Positions 9,437 through 18,544 are shown, counted from the first letter of the stretch. The stretch is 64,000 nucleotides of DNA from JADHLK01 sp038131695 (GCA_038131695.1 JAYPQA010000014.1:104858-168857), one strand, 5' to 3'. Program-made: numbers and translations. Notes: generated by a model from the letters alone, not told the origin.

Positions 9437-11782
9437 ATGACACCGAATACTGAATCTGCTCACAGTCCTGAGGTGGGCCAAACAAGGCTGTATCAGCAAC
9501 TGATTTACTGGCTGGCCCTAATGCTGGTCATCGTCGGCCTTGTGAATGTCACTCCAGCTATTCCGGGCTGGGATGGTCTTTGGCAAGGGATAACCGGCAT
9601 TGACGGTTTTACGCTGCGGCGGTTTCCAACGGAGTGGCTCTATCCGTTAATCTTTGTCTGGATGATGCTGATTGTGGTGTTGAAACATTCGATCTGGCGC
9701 AGCTGGGCAGAGAGGGCCCCCTATCTGAGAGGGTTTGGCCTGGCGCTGGATTTTGCGCTTGTTCTGGCAGCTGCAGCAACCGCGGCAGCCTATCTGATAG
9801 AGATTGAAGCAGTCTGTCTGATAGATGTGATGACCGGTGACCGGGCGCGGATGGTGGCAGAGGCATTGAAAGCGGAGACAGAATTTGCCGAGCTTTATGG
9901 TTTGCCAAAGCCGGATACCGCAGATGACCCGGCCTGCCTGAATACAACAGATATCTGGCTGCCGCTGATTATCTTTGCTTCAGTTGTTGTTTTTCTAGCC
10001 TATAATGTAAAGGTTTGGGGCTTGCCGCTGGTATTGGTCTCCATCGCGATTGCTGGCTATACCTTTTTGACCGTGCTGAACTGGTATTTTTTTGGCGGTG
10101 AGGATCAGAATAAATATTTGGTGACCATCCTCAGCAGTGAAGAGCCGCGCTCGCTGGCCTCTGGCCGGGATTTTGTGCATGATGCGGTGGTCAACCAGTC
10201 TGCCGGTCTGCTCGGCCGGTTCATGAATGTGCTCATGCTGCTGGTCTTTCCCTATATTATTCTGGGTGCGTTGTTCGGCCAATGTGCGGGCGGACAGGCG
10301 CTGATCAAGCTGGCCTTTTCCATGACCCGCAATCTGCGCGGCGGCCCGGCCCATGCGGCGGTGGTCTCCTCGGCGATGTTCGGAACGATCACTGGCGGGC
10401 CGGTGGTCAATGTGCTGTCCACTGGTGTGCTGACCATTCCGATGATGCTGAAACGCGGCTTTTCCAAGGTTTTTGCAGGCGGGGTGGAGGCAGCCGCTTC
10501 CTCCGGCGGATCAATCATGCCGCCGATTATGGGGGTGGCGGCCTTTGTGATGGCGGCCCTGACCGGCGTGCCCTACCGCGAGATTATCATTGCCGCGATT
10601 ATTCCGGCATTGTTCTATTTCTTCTGCCTGTTCCTGTCGGTTGTTTTTCAGGCGCGCAAGCAGAATATCAAAGCGGTTGGTAATGAGAATGCTGAATCAC
10701 TGAAGCTGACCGGAGAGGACAAGCTGCATCTGGCGCAGATTTTCGGGCCGGTTCTGCTGATTTTGGTGCTGCTGCTCCTGCCCAAGGACAGTGTTGGCTG
10801 CAGCTGGGTTTCGGTTTTGCTGGGGGCTGAAATTACCGTGAATAAAGGCATTTGTGAGATCACCTCCCTGCCCTGGATTATTCAGCTGATCCAGAACGCC
10901 GCTGGTGATGCCGGCGCGGCTGGCTGGTGGGCCGTGGCCCTGCTGCTGGTTTTGATGTTCCTGGATCGCGCATTCCGTGCCCGGCCGCGCAAGATACTCG
11001 ATGCCCTGTCAAAGGCAGGCGTCACCATTTCCACCCTGTATTTGATGTTTCTGGCTGTGACAGTGATTGATGTCTGCCTGAACTTTACCGGCCTGTCGAA
11101 ATTTGTAGCCGTGGATGTGCTGGCCTTTCTGAAGAGCTTTGATGTCTCAGTCAGCTCAGCTGGCTTTCAGCTGTTTGCGCTGTTCTTGACCATGCTGCTG
11201 GCGGTGTTGCTGGGAATGGGGATGCCAGCGGTTCCGGCCTATATCAATGTGGCCTTGCTGATGGGGCCGATGCTGGTGGGGCTGGGGCTGGCGACCTTTA
11301 CCGCGCATATGTTTATTTTCTATTTCGCCGTGGCCTCAGCGATAACGCCGCCAGTGGCTCTGGCCGCCTTTGCCGCGACCACGATCACCAAGGCAGATCC
11401 GATGGCAACCGGCTTTTCAGCGGTGAAATCAGGGATAGTCATGTTCACCATCCCCTTTGCCTTTGCGCTTTATCCGGAATTGCTGCTGATTGACAAGGCG
11501 GTAATTGACCCCACTTCCGGCCAGTTTCTGGCAGGCTATGACGGCTCGATTGATATTGGCTGGCTGGCTTTGCTGCTTGCCCGGCTGGCTTTGGCACTCT
11601 ATCTGGTCTCCAGTGCCCTGTCTGCCTATGATTTCAAGCCTCTGGGGCTGACAGAGATTGCCCTGCGGCTGATTTTAGCGGTGCTGATCCTGTTCTATCC
11701 GCTGGAAATCTATGGTCCGGCGATGGTTGCGGGCATTGCGCTTATCTGGTTCCATATCTTCAGGAACAGGAGAACAGCCTAA
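9437..11782 (+). CDS. TRAP transporter fused permease (DctQM fusion, TAXI type)
   Basis: This 781-residue inner-membrane protein combines the small and large TRAP permease subunits. The N-terminal four-helix part (residues about 20-210) includes a periplasmic insertion, and the DctM-like part begins near residue 240. Family motifs include GGPAHAAVVSSAMFGTITGG, ASSGGSIMPPIMGVAAFVMA and LLGMGMPAVPAYINVALL. It follows the TAXI receptor gene and completes a two-gene transporter. The downstream sulfatase starts 70 bases later with no operator or promoter between, suggesting an operon. The combination implies uptake of a sulfated anion. Confidence 0.9.
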   Translation: MTPNTESAHSPEVGQTRLYQQLIYWLALMLVIVGLVNVTPAIPGWDGLWQGITGIDGFTLRRFPTEWLYPLIFVWMMLIVVLKHSIWRSWAERAPYLRGFGLALDFALVLAAAATAAAYLIEIEAVCLIDVMTGDRARMVAEALKAETEFAELYGLPKPDTADDPACLNTTDIWLPLIIFASVVVFLAYNVKVWGLPLVLVSIAIAGYTFLTVLNWYFFGGEDQNKYLVTILSSEEPRSLASGRDFVHDAVVNQSAGLLGRFMNVLMLLVFPYIILGALFGQCAGGQALIKLAFSMTRNLRGGPAHAAVVSSAMFGTITGGPVVNVLSTGVLTIPMMLKRGFSKVFAGGVEAAASSGGSIMPPIMGVAAFVMAALTGVPYREIIIAAIIPALFYFFCLFLSVVFQARKQNIKAVGNENAESLKLTGEDKLHLAQIFGPVLLILVLLLLPKDSVGCSWVSVLLGAEITVNKGICEITSLPWIIQLIQNAAGDAGAAGWWAVALLLVLMFLDRAFRARPRKILDALSKAGVTISTLYLMFLAVTVIDVCLNFTGLSKFVAVDVLAFLKSFDVSVSSAGFQLFALFLTMLLAVLLGMGMPAVPAYINVALLMGPMLVGLGLATFTAHMFIFYFAVASAITPPVALAAFAATTITKADPMATGFSAVKSGIVMFTIPFAFALYPELLLIDKAVIDPTSGQFLAGYDGSIDIGWLALLLARLALALYLVSSALSAYDFKPLGLTEIALRLILAVLILFYPLEIYGPAMVAGIALIWFHIFRNRRTA

Positions 11783-11852
11783 ACCGGCGCCGCCTGACGC
11801 CGGGCTGGCCTGGCCTGACACGCCTTGACAAACAAGTATCTGGACAGAGATC

Positions 11853-13436
11853 ATGCAAGACAGACCCAGTTTCATCCTCTATATCACCGATCAGCATCGC
11901 TCTGATTATCTGGGTTGCACGGGTCATCCGCTCCTGCAGACCCCGCATATTGATGCGATGGCAAGCCAAGGGGTGATTTTTGACCGGTTCTATGTGGCCT
12001 CGCCCATGTGTATGCCGAACCGGGCCAGCCTGATGACTTGCCGGATGCCGTTCAATCATGAGGTCAGGACGCTGGGTATCCCCTTGCCAAAACATAATGT
12101 CAGCTTTGTTGAGGTGCTGCAGGAAGCCGGCTATGACACGGCGCTGATCGGCAAGAGCCATTTGCAAACAGTTACCGATTTTCCGGCCTGGCTCAAGCCA
12201 GACCCGGCACGCGACGGCTTTCAGGCGCCGCCTGACTCGCTGCGACAGGCGACACGCCTTGATCTGGACTCCCCCGATTATCAACAGGAATCGCCTGATT
12301 TCTGGGAAGATGAGGGAGCAGAGATGGAGCTGCCTTTTTACGGGTTTGATCATGTTGATCTGGCAACCCGGCATGGCACGATGGTCGGGGCGCATTATGA
12401 GAAATGGCTGCGTGAGACCGCCCCGGACATCTTACCCTTGCGCGGGCGGGCGCATCAGCTGGAGCATGACTATATCTGTCCGCAAGCCATCCGCACGCCA
12501 ATACCAGAAGAATTCTACCCAACCAATTATATCGCGGACCGGGCCTGTGACTGGCTGGCTGGCCGGGCCGGCAATCCAAAGCCGTTTTTCCTGATGGTTT
12601 CCTGGCCTGACCCGCATCACCCCTTTAACCCGCCGGGGAAATACTGGGATATGTACAAGCCTGAGGATATGCAGGTTCCGGCGGCTTTCCGGGATACCGG
12701 CTGGGAGATGCCCGATTATGTGCGGCTGGCTGAGGAAGCGCGGACAAAAGACAAGTCGCTGGGGCAAAAGGCAGGCTATTCGGTGGCGGTCTCAGAACGC
12801 GAGGCGCTGGAGGCGCGCGCCCTCACCTGCGGGATGATCTCGATGGTGGATGACGCGCTGGGCCGGGTGCGGGGGGCAGCTGAGCAGGCCGGGCTAAGCG
12901 ATAACACGGTGCAAATATTCACCTCGGATCACGGGGATCATCTGGGCGATCACCGGCTGCTCTTCAAGGGGGCCGAACAATATGATGCGATCACCCATGT
13001 GCCCTTTATCTGGACAGACCCGCAACAGCCCCGCAAGGGACACAGTGATGAGCTGGCCCAGACCATCGATATCGGCACCAGCATTCTTGAGCGGGCCAAT
13101 CTCGAAGCCCCGCACGGTATGCAAGGCCAGCCCCTGTCTGTGGCCGGTGGCGGCGGGCGTGACTGCGTGCTGATCCATTATGATTCACAACGCCCGCAAG
13201 AGGTTTTTGGCGAGCATCCGCGCGCCATGACGCTGATTCAGGATAAATGGCGGCTGACCCTCTATCTTGGGGATTGCCGGAATGAGCTGTTTGATCTGGC
13301 AGAGGATCCGGGCGAGATGCGCAATCTCTGGGACAGCCCGGATCATGCCGGGATTCGCCACCAGCTGGTTCAGCGGCTGGCCGAAGAGCAAATGGCGGTG
13401 ATGGATAGCGCGCCCCTGCCGGTTGCCGAGGCGTAA
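11853..13436 (+). CDS. Type I sulfatase (choline-sulfatase/phosphonate monoester hydrolase-like)
   Basis: A 527-residue formylglycine-dependent hydrolase. ITDQHRSDYLGC carries the metal-binding D-Q, and the active-site motif is C-M-P-N-R at about residues 53-57, the variant often found in choline-sulfatase-like and phosphonate/phosphate ester hydrolases. The distal motif is TSDHGDHLGDHRLLFKG. There is no signal peptide. It differs from the other two sulfatases here in its motif (CMPNR against CGPSR and CGASR) and in a distinct central region. It is co-directional with the TAXI permease gene and converges on the GntR gene with a 4-bp gap. The substrate is unknown. Confidence 0.88.
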   Translation: MQDRPSFILYITDQHRSDYLGCTGHPLLQTPHIDAMASQGVIFDRFYVASPMCMPNRASLMTCRMPFNHEVRTLGIPLPKHNVSFVEVLQEAGYDTALIGKSHLQTVTDFPAWLKPDPARDGFQAPPDSLRQATRLDLDSPDYQQESPDFWEDEGAEMELPFYGFDHVDLATRHGTMVGAHYEKWLRETAPDILPLRGRAHQLEHDYICPQAIRTPIPEEFYPTNYIADRACDWLAGRAGNPKPFFLMVSWPDPHHPFNPPGKYWDMYKPEDMQVPAAFRDTGWEMPDYVRLAEEARTKDKSLGQKAGYSVAVSEREALEARALTCGMISMVDDALGRVRGAAEQAGLSDNTVQIFTSDHGDHLGDHRLLFKGAEQYDAITHVPFIWTDPQQPRKGHSDELAQTIDIGTSILERANLEAPHGMQGQPLSVAGGGGRDCVLIHYDSQRPQEVFGEHPRAMTLIQDKWRLTLYLGDCRNELFDLAEDPGEMRNLWDSPDHAGIRHQLVQRLAEEQMAVMDSAPLPVAEA

Positions 13437-13440
13437 GCGG

Positions 13441-14202
13441 CTAAAAAGGCTTTTGCGGAGAGGCAAAGGCGATCAGGTCTGCCACGGTCAGGGAATCGCC
13501 CTGCTTTTCAAAGGTCTGAATATAATCCACCATTGTGTGGGAATGTTCGCGCATATTACCTTCAGCGCGCACCGCATCCCCCTGCTCTATCGCCTCATAA
13601 ATCACCCGGTGCTGGGCATTGCCAAGCCGCAGGCGAAACACCCCCCGCTCAAAATGATCCGGCGTATCTCCGATTGTTCGGTCAAACACCATCGCCCCGA
13701 CTGAGAGCATCGGCAAATGGCTGATTTGTTCACAGGCATAGCCAACGAAATCATTGCCGCAGCCAGCCAGGATGGTGGCATGATAGAGCTTGTTGGCTGC
13801 CTGGGCCTCCCGGATCACAGCTTCATCCAGTCGGTCAAGCCGGGCAAATTTGTCAATCGCCCGGTCAATCAGCTCAATGGCGCGGGACATTTCGGGAAGA
13901 AAGCTGCTGCGCTCCGGATTTTGGGCCATTAGCCGGGCCGCCAGGCTTTCCAGATGGCCGCGCACCTCCACCGCCTGCAAAATATCCTCAACAGACAGGC
14001 TCTGCACCATATAGCCGCGCCCCTTGCCGCGGCTGATCACGCCCTCTTTTTCCAGCAGCCGCAACGCCAGACGCACCGGCGTGCGCGAGACTTTGTGGGT
14101 ATCACAGAGCTGCGCCTCGGAAAGGCGCTCCCCCTCCTGATAATTTCCCAGAATGATGTCCTGACGGATTTTGGCGGCCAATTCGGTATCAATAGAATCC
14201 AT
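13441..14202 (-). CDS. GntR-family (FadR/FCD subfamily) regulator, likely controller of the GGGATCCC regulon
   Basis: The chosen start (ATG at 14202) gives 253 residues. The N-terminal winged helix-turn-helix includes GNYQEGERLSEAQLCDTHKVSRTPVRLALRLLEKEGVI in two overlapping blocks, followed by the wing (GRGYMV). The C-terminal all-helical FCD ligand-binding domain shows R-x-x-LE (VRGHLESLAARL) and metal-site-like D/H positions (ANKLYHATILAGCGN). The -10 element ends only about 9 bp before the start codon and no ribosome site is visible, so the mRNA may be leaderless. GGGATCCC sites flank the gene and recur at three other promoters, which implies autoregulation and control of the sulfatase block. 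The effector is unknown. Confidence 0.88.
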   Translation of the reverse strand: MDSIDTELAAKIRQDIILGNYQEGERLSEAQLCDTHKVSRTPVRLALRLLEKEGVISRGKGRGYMVQSLSVEDILQAVEVRGHLESLAARLMAQNPERSSFLPEMSRAIELIDRAIDKFARLDRLDEAVIREAQAANKLYHATILAGCGNDFVGYACEQISHLPMLSVGAMVFDRTIGDTPDHFERGVFRLRLGNAQHRVIYEAIEQGDAVRAEGNMREHSHTMVDYIQTFEKQGDSLTVADLIAFASPQKPF

Positions 14203-14210
14203 AATAACGA

Positions 14211-14238
14211 ACTCTAGACGATGGGATCCCAAAGTCAA
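14211..14238 (-). promoter_or_regulatory. Autoregulated promoter of the GntR gene
   Basis: On the minus strand TTGACT (14238-14233) and TAGAGT (14216-14211) are 16 bp apart. GGGATCCC lies at 14223-14230, two bases after the -35. The layout is the same as at the alkylsulfatase and TAXI promoters. Confidence 0.65.
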
Positions 14239-14277
14239 GAGAACGGCGAAAAATAAAGAGATTACAGCGTATTTTTC

Positions 14278-14306
14278 TTGATACGGGATCCCATTATTGC
14301 TATTCT
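14278..14306 (+). promoter_or_regulatory. Promoter of the GST-ALDH-GST-SDR operon with GGGATCCC operator
   Basis: TTGATA (14278-14283) and TATTCT (14301-14306) have 17-bp spacing. The operator GGGATCCC (14285-14292) starts one base after the -35. Its centre is 62 bp from the operator of the divergent GntR promoter. Confidence 0.7.
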
Positions 14307-14359
14307 GATGGTAATTCGCCGGGTTCTGACCGGATTTCCAGACAGGGTGCCTGTTATTT

Positions 14360-14367
14360 GGGATCCC
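14360..14367. promoter_or_regulatory. Third GGGATCCC operator of the gntR-GST control region
   Basis: A palindrome with extended symmetry (ATTTGGGATCCCAAAT), the best-matched copy in the window. It lies downstream of the GST promoter and 50 bp before the start codon, so it could act as a roadblock or looping site. Confidence 0.65.
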
Positions 14368-14416
14368 AAATAAGGATCGGCTTGATTGAACATGATCAAG
14401 GGGGGAAGGTGCAGCC

Positions 14417-15175
14417 ATGATTATCGAAACCAGTAACGAGACTGTCAAAGCCTATGAGGGGCTGCATCTCTATCACGGCGATATCTCAAATTGCTCCATG
14501 CGGGTTCGGATGACCCTGATAGAGAAAAACCTGCCCTGGACCAGCCACCATATTGATCTGAAGAAGAAAGAAAATATCTCGGATGAGTATTTCAGCATCA
14601 ATCCAAAGGGGTTGGTTCCGACTCTGGTGCATGACGGGGTGGTTCATGTTGAATCAAATGAGATCATTGATTATCTGGATGAAACCTATCCCGAACCCTC
14701 TTTGCGGGCTGCCGATAATGAAGAGATGATGGGCTGGCTGCAGCTGGCCGCCTCTATCCATGTTCCGGCCGTCAAGCCATTCGTCTATGCCACGAAAATG
14801 GCCCCGAAAATCAAAAAGACAGCTGAGGAAGAGCGCAAATATGCCGAGCTGCAGACCAATGAGGAGCTGAAGAATTTTCACGCAAAACACGCTGGCTCAA
14901 GCGCCTTCAGCGATGAGGATGTCGCCCGGGCTGAGGCGACCTTGAAAGAGTGTTTTGACAAGCTGGAAAAGACATTGGAAGGGCGCGAGTGGATTATGGG
15001 AGATGCGGTATCCCTGGCTGATATTTCCTGGATTCCGCTTCATTTCGTGCTGATTGGCTGTGGCTATCCGTTTGACCATTATCCCAATATCACACGCTGG
15101 GCAGATAATTTTGGCAAACGCCCCAGCTTTCAAGAGGGTGTTATCAAATGGTGTGCTGATTTCGCCAATGTCTGA
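14417..15175 (+). CDS. Glutathione S-transferase family protein
   Basis: A 252-residue cytosolic GST. The thioredoxin-like N-terminal domain runs from LYHGDISNCSMRVRMTL to the glutathione-binding NPKGLVPTLVHDG and the ESNEIIDYLDETYP block. An all-helical C-terminal domain ends in the conserved D of SLADISWIPLH. The length and insertion pattern are similar to beta-etherase-type (LigF-like) GSTs, but that match is only suggestive. A GGGGGAAGG ribosome site precedes the start. It is the first gene of an operator-controlled operon with an aldehyde dehydrogenase, a second GST and an SDR, which suggests glutathione-dependent conversion of an aldehyde-producing aromatic or ether substrate. Confidence 0.88.
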   Translation: MIIETSNETVKAYEGLHLYHGDISNCSMRVRMTLIEKNLPWTSHHIDLKKKENISDEYFSINPKGLVPTLVHDGVVHVESNEIIDYLDETYPEPSLRAADNEEMMGWLQLAASIHVPAVKPFVYATKMAPKIKKTAEEERKYAELQTNEELKNFHAKHAGSSAFSDEDVARAEATLKECFDKLEKTLEGREWIMGDAVSLADISWIPLHFVLIGCGYPFDHYPNITRWADNFGKRPSFQEGVIKWCADFANV

Positions 15176-15271
15176 GCGAAACAGAAAAGGCGCGGCGGCC
15201 GGGCTGGCAGGGCAGCTCTTGTCCCGGTTATCCGGCCAGAAAAAATAAGCTGAGAGAATGAAAGAAACACA

Positions 15272-16693
15272 ATGGAAACTCTGAAACATTTTATCGCAGG
15301 CGAATGGGTAGAGACAAAGGGCGGGCCGGTTTTTGATGTGCTGAACCCGCTTGATGACAGCCTTTATGCCCGTGCCGCCCATGGCACGGCTCAGGATATG
15401 CAAAAAGCCATTGATGCGGCAAAGGCGGCTTTTCCGGCGTTCCGGGAAACCACCCCGACCCAGCGGGAAGCCTGGCTCTTGCGGGTAGCGGAGCTGATGG
15501 AAAAGCGCCAGAAGGATCTGATTGATTGTCTGGTGGATGAAATCGGATCGCCGGTGCAAAAGGCGATGTTTGAATTCACCAAGGGGCTGACCATGGTGCG
15601 CGCGGCGGCTGGCCTGTGCCGGAATGTGCGCGGCGAGACGATCCCGTCTGATGTGCCGGGCAAGTTTTCCATGTCCATTCGTGATCCGCTGGGTGTGGTG
15701 GCGGTTATCACCCCGTTCAATGTGCCGCTGATCAAGACCACCCGGCTGGTCGCCAATGCGCTGGCCGTCGGCAATACGGTAGTGCATCTGCCCTCTGAGA
15801 TGGCCCCGCATCTGACAGTTCTCTTTGCCGAGATTGTGGCAGAGGCAGGCTTTCCGGCAGGCAGCTATAATGTGGTCACCGGCATGGGGGCTGAAATTGG
15901 CGACGATCTGACCAGCAGCAGGCAAGTTGATTTTGTTACCTTTACCGGATCGTCTGTGGTGGGCCAGCATATCAATGAGATTTGCGCCAGGAACAAGACC
16001 CCGGTCACGCTGGAGCTGGGCGGCAAAAGCCCGACCCTGGTGCTGGCAGATGCCAATCTGGATGAGGTGGTGCCGCTGGCGGCGAAATCGATTTTCATGT
16101 TTGCCGGCCAGGCCTGTATCGGCTCCAGCCGGTTTTATGTGGAACGCCCGATTTATGAGGAATTTGTCAAACGCTTTTCGATGATCGCCTCAAAGGTCGG
16201 GATGGGCGATTTGCGTGATCCCAATACGGTGATTGCCCCGATTATTTCAGAACGCCAACGCCAGCGCGTGCGTGACCATATCGCCGATGCTGTCGCCAAG
16301 GGAGCCAAGGTGGAAACCGGCGGCGAATGGGAGGGCAATCGCTGTCAGCCGACGTTGCTAACCGGCGTTACAGAAGAGATGACTGTCTGCCGGGCAGAGA
16401 CTTTCGGGCCGGTCACTTCAATCTATCCGATTGACAGCTATGAAGAAGGGCTGGCGCTGGCCAATGATACCGATTACGGCCTGTCCTCGGCGATTTTCAC
16501 CAAGGATATTGACCGGGCCTTTCATTTCGCCCGCAATATTGATGCCGGTATGTGCCATATTAACGGGCCGACCATCCATGATGAAGCCCATGTCCCCTTT
16601 GGTGGCAATGGCGAAAGCGGCTTTGGCCGAGAAGGCACGGATGCCGATATGGAAGCAATGACAGAACTGAAATGGGTAACGGTGCAGCTATGA
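15272..16693 (+). CDS. NAD(P)-dependent aldehyde dehydrogenase
   Basis: A 473-residue member of the aldehyde dehydrogenase superfamily, which oxidises an aldehyde to an acid. Seen in order are the cofactor-binding ITPFNVPLI region, the FTGSSVVGQ turn, the catalytic glutamate motif LELGGKSPTLV and the catalytic cysteine in AGQACIGSSRFYV. The length is complete. Its TGA overlaps the ATG of the next GST gene by one codon step (ATGA), indicating translational coupling. The substrate is unknown; vanillin/benzaldehyde-type dehydrogenases have a similar architecture. Confidence 0.92.
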   Translation: METLKHFIAGEWVETKGGPVFDVLNPLDDSLYARAAHGTAQDMQKAIDAAKAAFPAFRETTPTQREAWLLRVAELMEKRQKDLIDCLVDEIGSPVQKAMFEFTKGLTMVRAAAGLCRNVRGETIPSDVPGKFSMSIRDPLGVVAVITPFNVPLIKTTRLVANALAVGNTVVHLPSEMAPHLTVLFAEIVAEAGFPAGSYNVVTGMGAEIGDDLTSSRQVDFVTFTGSSVVGQHINEICARNKTPVTLELGGKSPTLVLADANLDEVVPLAAKSIFMFAGQACIGSSRFYVERPIYEEFVKRFSMIASKVGMGDLRDPNTVIAPIISERQRQRVRDHIADAVAKGAKVETGGEWEGNRCQPTLLTGVTEEMTVCRAETFGPVTSIYPIDSYEEGLALANDTDYGLSSAIFTKDIDRAFHFARNIDAGMCHINGPTIHDEAHVPFGGNGESGFGREGTDADMEAMTELKWVTVQL

Positions 16694-17514
16694 CTTTTAC
16701 ACTCTATCATCACGGCTCTTCCAGTCTGCGCGGCCAAGGTGCGCTTTGCGATGGCGGAAAAGGATATCCCACGGGAAGGGTTTTATATCGATATCCTGAA
16801 AGGCGAGCAGTTTGAGCCCAGCTTTATGAAGATAAATCCGAAGGCGGTGGTGCCGACGCTGGTGCATGATGATCTGGTCATCCCGGACAGCACCGTCATC
16901 ATTGAATATCTGGATCATCTCTTTCCCGATAACAGCGTGCATCCCAGCGACCCCTATGAGCGGGCGGCTGGAGTTAGATACTGGACAAGGCGGTGGATGA
17001 GGATTTGCATCCGGTTCTGCGGGCGATCACCTTTGTGTGTTCGCACCGGCACACGGTCAGGAAAAATCTGGGCCCGGAAGGGATGCGCGAATTTCTGGCT
17101 TCCACCCCGGAATTTTCCGTCACCGCAGACTGGAACACAAAGAAGAAAATCTTTGTAAGGGATGGATTTGATGCCCCGGAAGCACCGGAAAAGCTGAAGC
17201 TCTATGATTCCTATCTGATCAAGATGGAAAAAGCCCTGAGCGATGGCAGTGACTATCTGGTGGGCAATAAATTCACCATCGCTGACATTGCGCTGACCCC
17301 TTATGTCAACCGGCTGGCGATGATGTCCATGCAGGATATGTGGGAAGGCGGGCGGCTGCCAAATGTGGAAAAATGGTTTGCGCGCATCAAGAAACGCCCG
17401 GCATTTCAACAATGCCTGATCGATTGGGTGCCAGAGGATCTGACCAATGATCTGCGTGAAAATGGCGCCAAAAGCTGGCCGGAAGCTGCCAAAATTCTGG
17501 AAATCACCATTTAA
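16690..17514 (+). CDS. Second glutathione S-transferase, frameshifted near 16721 and 16985
   Basis: The protein is spread over three frames: MTFTLYHHGSS, then VCAAKVRFAMAEKDIPREGF through INPKAVVPTLVHDDLVIPDS and EYLDHLFPD, then KAVDEDLHPVLRAITFVCS to the end (KILEITI). Restoring one base at each site gives a complete GST of about 274 residues, with the N-terminal glutathione site and the C-terminal helical domain (NKFTIADIALTPYVNRL). The second break lies at an A/G run (ACAAGG). It overlaps the aldehyde dehydrogenase stop, and the SDR gene follows after 18 bases. Confidence 0.8.
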
Positions 17515-17532
17515 CTGAACGGGGAGAAAATA

Positions 17533-18288
17533 ATGGGACGCTTGGAAGGAAAGACCGCGATTGTTACCGGGGCTGCACAGGGTATCGGAGCCTTGATGGC
17601 CCTGGCTCTGGCCAAGGAAGGGGCCAGCGTGCTGGTAACCGATGTGCAGGATACCGCAAATGCGGTGAAGGATATCACCGATGCAGGTGGCACAGCCCAG
17701 GGGATGAAGGTTGACATCACCTCAAATGAGGATTTGGCCAGCATGGTTGAAACCGCCAAATCTGCCTTTGGCAGCCTTGATATTGTGGTGAATAATGCCT
17801 CAATATTCGCCACCATCACGCCAAAGCCTTTCTTTGAAATTGATGAGGAGGAGTTTGACCTGATCATGCGGGTGAATACCAGAGGCGTGCATCAGGTGAT
17901 GCGGGCCATTGTGCCGACCATGCTGCAGGCCGGCTCCGGCAAGGTGATTAATATCGCCTCTGGTACTTTCTATTACGGCCCGCCGGGCCTGTCGCACTAT
18001 ACCGCCTCAAAGGGTGCGGTGATTGCGCTGACCCGCTGCCATGCGCGCGAATTGGGCGAGAAAAACATTCAGGTGAACGCGATTGCCCCGGGCCTGACCG
18101 AGAGTGAGGGGCTGAAGGCAAATAGCGGCTTTGACATGGCCCGCGCGCCAACCATCGCCACCCGTTCAATCAAGCGGGAAATGCTGCCTGAGGATCTGCT
18201 CGGCACACTGATTTATCTGGCCTCGCCAGACAGTGATTTTGTGACCGGCCAGACGCTGAATGTGGATGGTGGCAAGATTAATGTGTGA
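17533..18288 (+). CDS. SDR-family NAD(P)-dependent oxidoreductase
   Basis: A 251-residue short-chain dehydrogenase/reductase. The glycine-rich cofactor motif is TGAAQGIGALMALALA, followed by NNAS, the catalytic serine in NIASGTFYYGP, the Y-x-x-x-K in HYTASKGAV, and the C-terminal D-G-G (NVDGGKINV). D of VTDVQD suggests NAD preference. GGGGAG precedes the start. It is the last gene of the GST-ALDH-GST-SDR operon and is followed by a terminator. Such operons could oxidise a side-chain alcohol before glutathione-dependent cleavage. Confidence 0.9.
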   Translation: MGRLEGKTAIVTGAAQGIGALMALALAKEGASVLVTDVQDTANAVKDITDAGGTAQGMKVDITSNEDLASMVETAKSAFGSLDIVVNNASIFATITPKPFFEIDEEEFDLIMRVNTRGVHQVMRAIVPTMLQAGSGKVINIASGTFYYGPPGLSHYTASKGAVIALTRCHARELGEKNIQVNAIAPGLTESEGLKANSGFDMARAPTIATRSIKREMLPEDLLGTLIYLASPDSDFVTGQTLNVDGGKINV

Positions 18289-18318
18289 CAGCTGAACTGC
18301 TGTTCTGACCAAAAGGAG

Positions 18319-18347
18319 CACCGCCGAAAAGGCGGTGTTCTTTTTTT
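18319..18347 (+). terminator. Intrinsic terminator of the GST-ALDH-GST-SDR operon
   Basis: CACCGCC (18319-18325) pairs with GGCGGTG (18331-18337) around GAAAA, followed by TTCTTTTTTT. Confidence 0.85.
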
Positions 18348-18420
18348 GCCGGGAGTGACTTTGCCGGGAGTGACTTTGCCGGGAGTGACTTTGCCGAGAG
18401 TGAATTTTTTTGGGAGTGAA
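18346..18420. repeat. 15-bp tandem repeat, four copies plus one degenerate
   Basis: The unit TTGCCGGGAGTGACT starts at 18346, 18361 and 18376. A variant copy starts at 18391 and a decayed fifth at 18406. The array starts inside the T-run of the terminator. There is no spacer structure, so it is not a CRISPR array. Confidence 0.85.
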
Positions 18421-18544
18421 CGGGCCTTGCACCCGGCCCCGGAGTTTGCCAGAATCAGGCCGGGTGGGGAGTCTTTGAAAAAAGTCAGGGCACTCTCTTG
18501 GGCATTTCTCTAAATAACCGCTATTTCAGGCTGGGGGCTGTCTG

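Noticed and set aside
6014..14367. GGGATCCC sites as BamHI cloning junctions or adapter artefacts
   Set aside because: The core contains GGATCC, but flanking bases are also symmetric, the sites fall at fixed promoter positions with regular spacing, and genes continue normally on both sides.
18346..18420. Tandem array considered as a CRISPR
   Set aside because: Units are contiguous 15-mers without spacers, and no cas genes are present.
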